This document shows positions 60,665-64,000 of a stretch of DNA of 64,000 nt, piece by piece; the first letter of the stretch is position 1, and every line of letters starts with the position of its first letter. The translations under genes and the position numbers were made by a program. This stretch comes from CAWDLX01 sp963753485 (GTDB lineage: Bacteria > Actinomycetota > Actinomycetes > Mycobacteriales > Micromonosporaceae). Where the stretch lies: NCBI GenBank assembly GCA_963753485.1, contig CAVWCL010000001.1, forward strand, positions 62,001 to 126,000, read 5' to 3'. The notes below the pieces were generated by a model. It was not told the DNA's origin. It did not search any database and worked only from the letters and a program-made list of their open reading frames with translations.

Positions 60665-60928
60665 TCACAGATGTCGGTAGACGTCCTCGAGCTCCAGGCC
60701 GGTCGCGAGCATCAGCACCTGCGCGTGGTAGAGCAACTGGGCGATCTCCTCGGCCGCCCGCGCGCCGCCCTCGTGCTCGGCGGCCATCCACGACTCGGCC
60801 GCCTCTTCGACCACCTTCTTGCCGACCGCGTGTACGCCTTGCTCGAGCAGCGCGACCGTGCCCGAGCCGGCGGACCGGCTGGCCGCGACCGCGGCCAGCT
60901 CGTGCCACAGCTGCTCGAAGGTCTTCAC
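60665..60928 (-). CDS. hisE: Phosphoribosyl-ATP pyrophosphatase
   Basis: Second step of histidine synthesis, 87 residues, all-helical MazG-like fold. FEQLWHELAAVA, GKKVVEEAAESWMAAEHEG and EEIAQLLYHAQVLM carry the metal-binding Glu residues. GTG at 60928 gives the family's normal start (KTFEQLW). Confidence 0.96.
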   Translation of the reverse strand: MKTFEQLWHELAAVAASRSAGSGTVALLEQGVHAVGKKVVEEAAESWMAAEHEGGARAAEEIAQLLYHAQVLMLATGLELEDVYRHL

Positions 60929-60960
60929 GGGTACCCAGTGTGGCACCCGCCCGACATGGT

Positions 60961-61056
60961 GACCCGCGGGCGTCCCGGACGCCGGCCACCAGATGGGACC
61001 CGCGGGCGTCCCGGGCGCCGGCACCAGGTAGGACCCGCGGGCGTTCGGGTGCCCGG
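60961..61056. repeat. Tandem 35-36-bp repeat between hisE and mscL
   Basis: Two full copies and a partial third, each starting GACCCGCGGGCGT and containing GGCGTCC/GGACGCC-type complementary arms. It fills the divergent promoter region, where each unit could form a hairpin or bind a factor. Confidence 0.8.
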
Positions 61057-61105
61057 CCGGGCGGGTATGGTTCCGGCCGCGCCCGCGATTTCGTCGGAGG
61101 ACCGA

Positions 61106-61546
61106 ATGCTCAAGACCCTGCAGGGCTTCAAGGACTTCATCATGCGCGGCAACGTGATCGACCTGGCGGTCGGCATCGTCATCGGGGCGGCGTTCTCGTC
61201 CGTGGTGTCGACGCTCACCGGGTCGTTCATCACACCGCTGATCCGGGCGGCCAGCGGCGGCAGCGAGCTGGCTGGCACGTTCACCCTGCGCGGCCAGGTG
61301 GTCGACTGGGCCGGGTTCGTCAACGCCGTGATCAGCTTCGCGATCACCGCCGCGGTGCTCTACTTCCTGGTCGTGCTGCCGATGAACGCGCTGGCCGAGC
61401 GCCGCCGCCAAGGGGATGAACCGCCGCCGCGGGCCCCCAGCGAGGAGGTGCTGCTGCTGCGCCAGATCCGCGACGGCCTCGCCGGCGCCGTCCCCCCGCA
61501 ACGCGCCGCCGCCGCCGAAGCCCATCACGGCACCGACGAACCCTAA
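61106..61546 (+). CDS. mscL: Large-conductance mechanosensitive channel
   Basis: MscL, 146 residues, opening under membrane tension to release solutes. The N-terminal FKDFIMRGNVIDLAVGIVIGAAFSSVVSTL covers the first helix, with the periplasmic loop and second helix (AVISFAITAAVLYFLVVLP) after it. The tail is Pro/Ala-rich. The ATG follows TCGGAGGACCGA. Divergent from hisE. Confidence 0.96.
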   Translation: MLKTLQGFKDFIMRGNVIDLAVGIVIGAAFSSVVSTLTGSFITPLIRAASGGSELAGTFTLRGQVVDWAGFVNAVISFAITAAVLYFLVVLPMNALAERRRQGDEPPPRAPSEEVLLLRQIRDGLAGAVPPQRAAAAEAHHGTDEP

Positions 61547-61595
61547 CGGCGCCGTCGAGCGTGCGGGGCGCCAGCAGCCCGCACGCACAAGAAGA

Positions 61596-62582
61596 TCAGT
61601 CGCGCACCGTGATCTCGTGGTCGTCGACGGCGCTGGCGGTGTCGCCGTCCAGGTAGTAGGCCTGTAGCCGGTACCGGCCGGGCACCAGGGTCACCGCCAC
61701 GTGCGCCTCGCCCCGTTTCGGCGCACCGGCGTCGAGGGGCACCGTGAGCCGCTTGACCAGATGGCCGGTGTCGTCCCAGATGGCCAGGGTCGCCACCGCG
61801 GCCGGCACGGTGCCCACGATCTGGACATCGAAGCCGCGTCCCACGGTGTCGCCCTGCTGCGGCGAGCTCAGCCAGACCGGGGCGAGGATGTCCACCGAGG
61901 ACGCCCGCAGGAGCGAAGCGGCGGTGCTCAACCCCCACAACCGGTCGGCGGCCGCGCCGTTGACCAGGATGCGTACCTTCGCCAGCTCCGTCTCGCCCTG
62001 GGAAGCGGCGACCGCGGTCGCGGTGTACACCAGCTGCTGCACGGCGAGGGCCGGGTCGCCCGGCTGGTCGGTCCCCGGTGACAGGTCGATGGTGATGGTG
62101 TCGCCACTGGTACGCACCGCCCGTACCGTCGCCGAGGGCGACCAGTCATTGCGGTAGTCGGGATCGAGCGGCCGACCCGAGATCATGTCGGTGACGGCGT
62201 TGCGGATCTTCGTGGCGAGGGTGGCATCGCCCACCGGGACGGCGTGGTACTCGCGGTAGAGCACGCCCCGGCCAGCCACCTGTCCACCCTCGTAGACCGG
62301 CAGCCGGATCTGGGGTGGCCCGGACGGCCCGACCGTGGCCGAGCCGCTCGCCCCGGGCGCCGGCGGCGGCAGCGGCGGGGCGGGTAGTACGAAGAGCACG
62401 GCGAGCGCGGCCGCCGCGGCGGTCGCCAGCGCTCCCAGGCCGAAGGCCGCGATCCGGCGGCGGCGCCGCGCCACCCCGACCCGGGCCCGGATGGCGGAGA
62501 GCGCATCCGGCGCCGGCGTCACCTGGCTGGCCTGCGCCCCGAACGCCGCCCGCAGCTCCTGAGTCATCCGTGGATCGGTCAC
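61596..62582 (-). CDS. GerMN/Gmad2 domain membrane protein
   Basis: A 328-residue protein with a basic cytoplasmic part (IRARVGVARRRRRIA), one membrane helix (about 50-67), a Pro-rich linker, then a GerMN-type domain (TLATKIRNAVTDMISG) and an Ig-like Gmad2 domain (VWLSSPQQGDTVGRGFDVQI). GTG at 62582 overlaps the sigma factor stop (GTGA). Pairing with a SigE-like sigma suggests it acts as its anchor or anti-sigma, but no classical anti-sigma motif is seen. Confidence 0.78.
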   Translation of the reverse strand: MTDPRMTQELRAAFGAQASQVTPAPDALSAIRARVGVARRRRRIAAFGLGALATAAAAALAVLFVLPAPPLPPPAPGASGSATVGPSGPPQIRLPVYEGGQVAGRGVLYREYHAVPVGDATLATKIRNAVTDMISGRPLDPDYRNDWSPSATVRAVRTSGDTITIDLSPGTDQPGDPALAVQQLVYTATAVAASQGETELAKVRILVNGAAADRLWGLSTAASLLRASSVDILAPVWLSSPQQGDTVGRGFDVQIVGTVPAAVATLAIWDDTGHLVKRLTVPLDAGAPKRGEAHVAVTLVPGRYRLQAYYLDGDTASAVDDHEITVRD

Positions 62583-63343
62583 AGTGCCTCCTCCCCCGAC
62601 GCGGATTCCCAAGAGGGCGATTCCCAAGACGGCGATTCCCGGGACAGCGATTCCCGGGACAGCGATTCCTGGGACGGCGATTCCTCAGATGGCGAGTCCC
62701 CGGATGGTGACCCCGCTACCGGCGATCCGAGAATGCGGCGCAGCCTGGCCAGACCCCGGGAGGTGTGGCTCTTGACCGCGCCGGGGCTGATGCCCATCGT
62801 CTCGGCGGTCTGCGCCTCGGAGAGGTCGGCGTAGAAGCGCAGCACCAGCGCCTCGCGCTGGCGGGTGGGCAGCGTGCGGACAATGGCGAGGATCTCCGCC
62901 GCCCGCTCGGCCGTCACCACCCGGGCCTCGGCGCTCGGCTCGGTCAGCACCGGACCCTGGCGACGCAGGAACCGGTCGACCACGACCCGGTGACGCAGCG
63001 CCGAGCGGGACCGGTTCACCACGGCCTGACGCAGATAGGCCACCGCCCGGTCGGGGTCGCGCAGCCGGCCCCATCCCCGGTGCAGCGCCACGAACGCGTC
63101 CTGAGTGATCTCCTCCGCGGCGCCGTTGTCATGCAGCAGCAGCGCGGCCAGGCGGACCATCGGTCGGTACTGGGTGGTGAAGAGGTGGGTCACCGCGTCG
63201 TCCGCGGTCCAGGCCACGGCGTCATCCAACCCGCCGTCGGTGGCGGTACGCCAGGCCGACGCACCGTCGCGGGTCGCCAGGTGGGCCACCACCCTTCCAC
63301 TTCGTACCTGCGATGCCGCGGCCGTCACGCCATCATGACGCAC
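62579..63343 (-). CDS. SigE-family extracytoplasmic function sigma factor
   Basis: A 254-residue ECF-type sigma factor with region 2 (LFTTQYRPMVRLAALLL, AEEITQDAFVALHRGW) and region 4 (LPTRQREALVLRFYADLSEA with GISPGAVKSHTSRGLARLRR). The first 45 or so residues are unconserved, so the start is uncertain; GTG at 63343 is one of several. The C-terminus is a Ser/Glu-rich tail encoded by a 15-bp repeat. Coupled to the downstream GerMN/Gmad2 gene. Confidence 0.85.
   Translation of the reverse strand: MRHDGVTAAASQVRSGRVVAHLATRDGASAWRTATDGGLDDAVAWTADDAVTHLFTTQYRPMVRLAALLLHDNGAAEEITQDAFVALHRGWGRLRDPDRAVAYLRQAVVNRSRSALRHRVVVDRFLRRQGPVLTEPSAEARVVTAERAAEILAIVRTLPTRQREALVLRFYADLSEAQTAETMGISPGAVKSHTSRGLARLRRILGSPVAGSPSGDSPSEESPSQESLSRESLSRESPSWESPSWESASGEEAL
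62601..62700 (-). repeat. 15-bp tandem repeat encoding ES(L/P)S(R/W) units
   Basis: About six in-frame 15-base units at the end of the sigma factor gene, with GATTCCCGGGACAGC the commonest form. Copy number can change without loss of frame. Confidence 0.85.
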
Positions 63344-63420
63344 TCCCGGCCGGCTGGGTTTACCGCCGCCCGGCGCTCCCGCCCGGAACCGGTAGTGTGC
63401 ATCACCGGGCGACGCGCCGA

Positions 63421-63906
63421 TCAGTTGCGGTGCGGGCGGCTGAGCGTACGCAGCGCCAGGGCGGCGTCCAGCGCCGCCGCCGTGGCCGACCAGCCCTTGT
63501 CCTCGGCGGAGTCCGGCAGGCCGACCCGGTCCCAGGCCTGCTCGAGCGTCTCCACCGTGAGCACCCCATGGGCGACCGGAGTCGACTCGTCCAGCGCGAC
63601 CCGGTTCAGGCCGTCGGTCACCGAGCGGCAGACGTACTCGAAGTGCGCGGTGGCTCCCCGGACCACCACGCCGAGCGCGACCACCGCGTCGCAGCGCCGG
63701 GCCAACGCCTGGGCGACCACGGGCAGCTCCACCGAGCCGGCCACCCGGATGGTGGTCACCTCGCTCACCCCGCATGCCTTCGCCGCCGCCTCGGCCCGGT
63801 CGACCATCTGGTCCACCAGGTCACCGTGCCACCGGGTGGCCACGATGCCCAACGACATCCCGCCGGCGTCCACAGTGGCGATACCGGGATCGCCGTACCC
63901 GGCCAT
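63421..63906 (-). CDS. ribH: 6,7-dimethyl-8-ribityllumazine synthase
   Basis: Lumazine synthase, 161 residues, penultimate step of riboflavin synthesis. VAGSVELPVVAQAL, VVVRGATAHFEYVC (active-site His) and TPVAHGVLTVETLEQA are the family lines. Its ATG overlaps the ribA stop (TGATG). Confidence 0.97.
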   Translation of the reverse strand: MAGYGDPGIATVDAGGMSLGIVATRWHGDLVDQMVDRAEAAAKACGVSEVTTIRVAGSVELPVVAQALARRCDAVVALGVVVRGATAHFEYVCRSVTDGLNRVALDESTPVAHGVLTVETLEQAWDRVGLPDSAEDKGWSATAAALDAALALRTLSRPHRN

Positions 63907-64000
63907 CAGCCGGTCCCCTCAACCACCTGGTCCAGCCCGTCGAGCAGGTGGCCCATCCGGTCCCGCTTGGTCCGCAGGTAGCGCACGTTCTCCGGGTGCG
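63906..64000 (-). CDS. ribA: GTP cyclohydrolase II, C-terminal end (cut by window edge)
   Basis: Only the last 31 codons lie in the window: NVRYLRTKRDRMGHLLDGLD and a short tail, the usual RibA/RibBA C-terminus. The N-terminal part, and whether it is fused to RibB, is outside. Directly upstream of ribH, as in most rib operons. Confidence 0.85.
   Translation of the reverse strand, partial: HPENVRYLRTKRDRMGHLLDGLDQVVEGTG

Overview
The window is very GC-rich chromosomal DNA from an actinomycete, most probably a member of the Micromonosporaceae (Micromonospora/Actinoplanes relatives). The gene order is the classical actinobacterial core arrangement: der-cmk-rluB-scpB-scpA-parA-xerD-ald-pyrG-(wall genes)-nadK-tlyA, tyrS, argCJBDFRGH, pheST, rplT-rpmI-infC, hisGE and ribH-ribA. 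Many genes start with GTG or TTG. Two copies of a long-stem hairpin with a GGGCACCC/GGGTGCCC stem, of a kind I recall from Micromonospora genomes, support the placement. The genus cannot be fixed from sequence alone. Almost all housekeeping genes lie on the minus strand, many joined by ATGA or GTGA stop/start overlaps.

Layout. 1-8.0 kb: a sugar module (MFS permease end plus GH1 beta-glucosidase), a gamma-glutamyltransferase divergent from a dimethylargininase, a beta-propeller lipoprotein and two GNAT acetyltransferases, one Eis-like. 8.2-8.6 kb: an orphan DUF397 gene behind a promoter full of perfect palindromes. 8.9-19.4 kb: der, cmk, a small Asp/Gly repeat protein coupled to rluB, scpB, scpA, parA, xerD, ald, pyrG (GTPase/ribosome assembly, CMP kinase, pseudouridylation, condensin and segregation, recombination, alanine and CTP metabolism). 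19.6-25.5 kb: glycosyltransferase, MraY-like enzyme, steB, steA, nadK, tlyA. recN, usually found between nadK and steA, is absent; a 62-bp palindromic repeat stands in the gap. 25.5-30 kb: a histone-H1-like protein carrying a one-base frameshift, SCP2 and HAD proteins, and a TPR protein with an Arg/Gly/Asp-rich N-terminus. 30.2-34.5 kb: a proline-rich membrane protein, tyrS and an ABC exporter pair.

34.6-43.8 kb is the arginine operon argC-J-B-D-F-R-G-H, followed by an alkyladenine DNA glycosylase overlapping argH. Two palindromes upstream of argC, 20 bp apart centre to centre, look like tandem ArgR operators. Between argC and pheT, genes often close together in actinobacteria, lies an accessory block of about 8.8 kb (43.9-52.6 kb). 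It holds a nucleotide-sugar dehydrogenase/GT2/epimerase cassette, a kinase gene cut off after about 28 codons, a secreted protein, a 30-codon ORF plus a one-TM protein, an XRE-DUF5753 regulator, a CBS-domain protein, a second DUF397 gene and a frame-disrupted RTX-like gene. Part of it is visibly less GC-rich. 52.6-64 kb returns to core genes: pheT-pheS, a SpoU methyltransferase, rplT-rpmI-infC with an apparent AUC start codon, hisG-hisE, mscL, a SigE-like sigma factor coupled to a GerMN/Gmad2 membrane protein, ribH and the end of ribA.

The most unusual structures are small-scale. Three tandem 13-codon mini-ORFs, each coupled by ATGA, sit between scpA and scpB. Four tandem hairpin units, each carrying the pyrG stop codon, follow pyrG. 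The 62-bp palindrome occurs twice, and one copy supplies the stop codon of nadK. A Ca-binding-type 13-residue repeat protein is translationally coupled to rluB.
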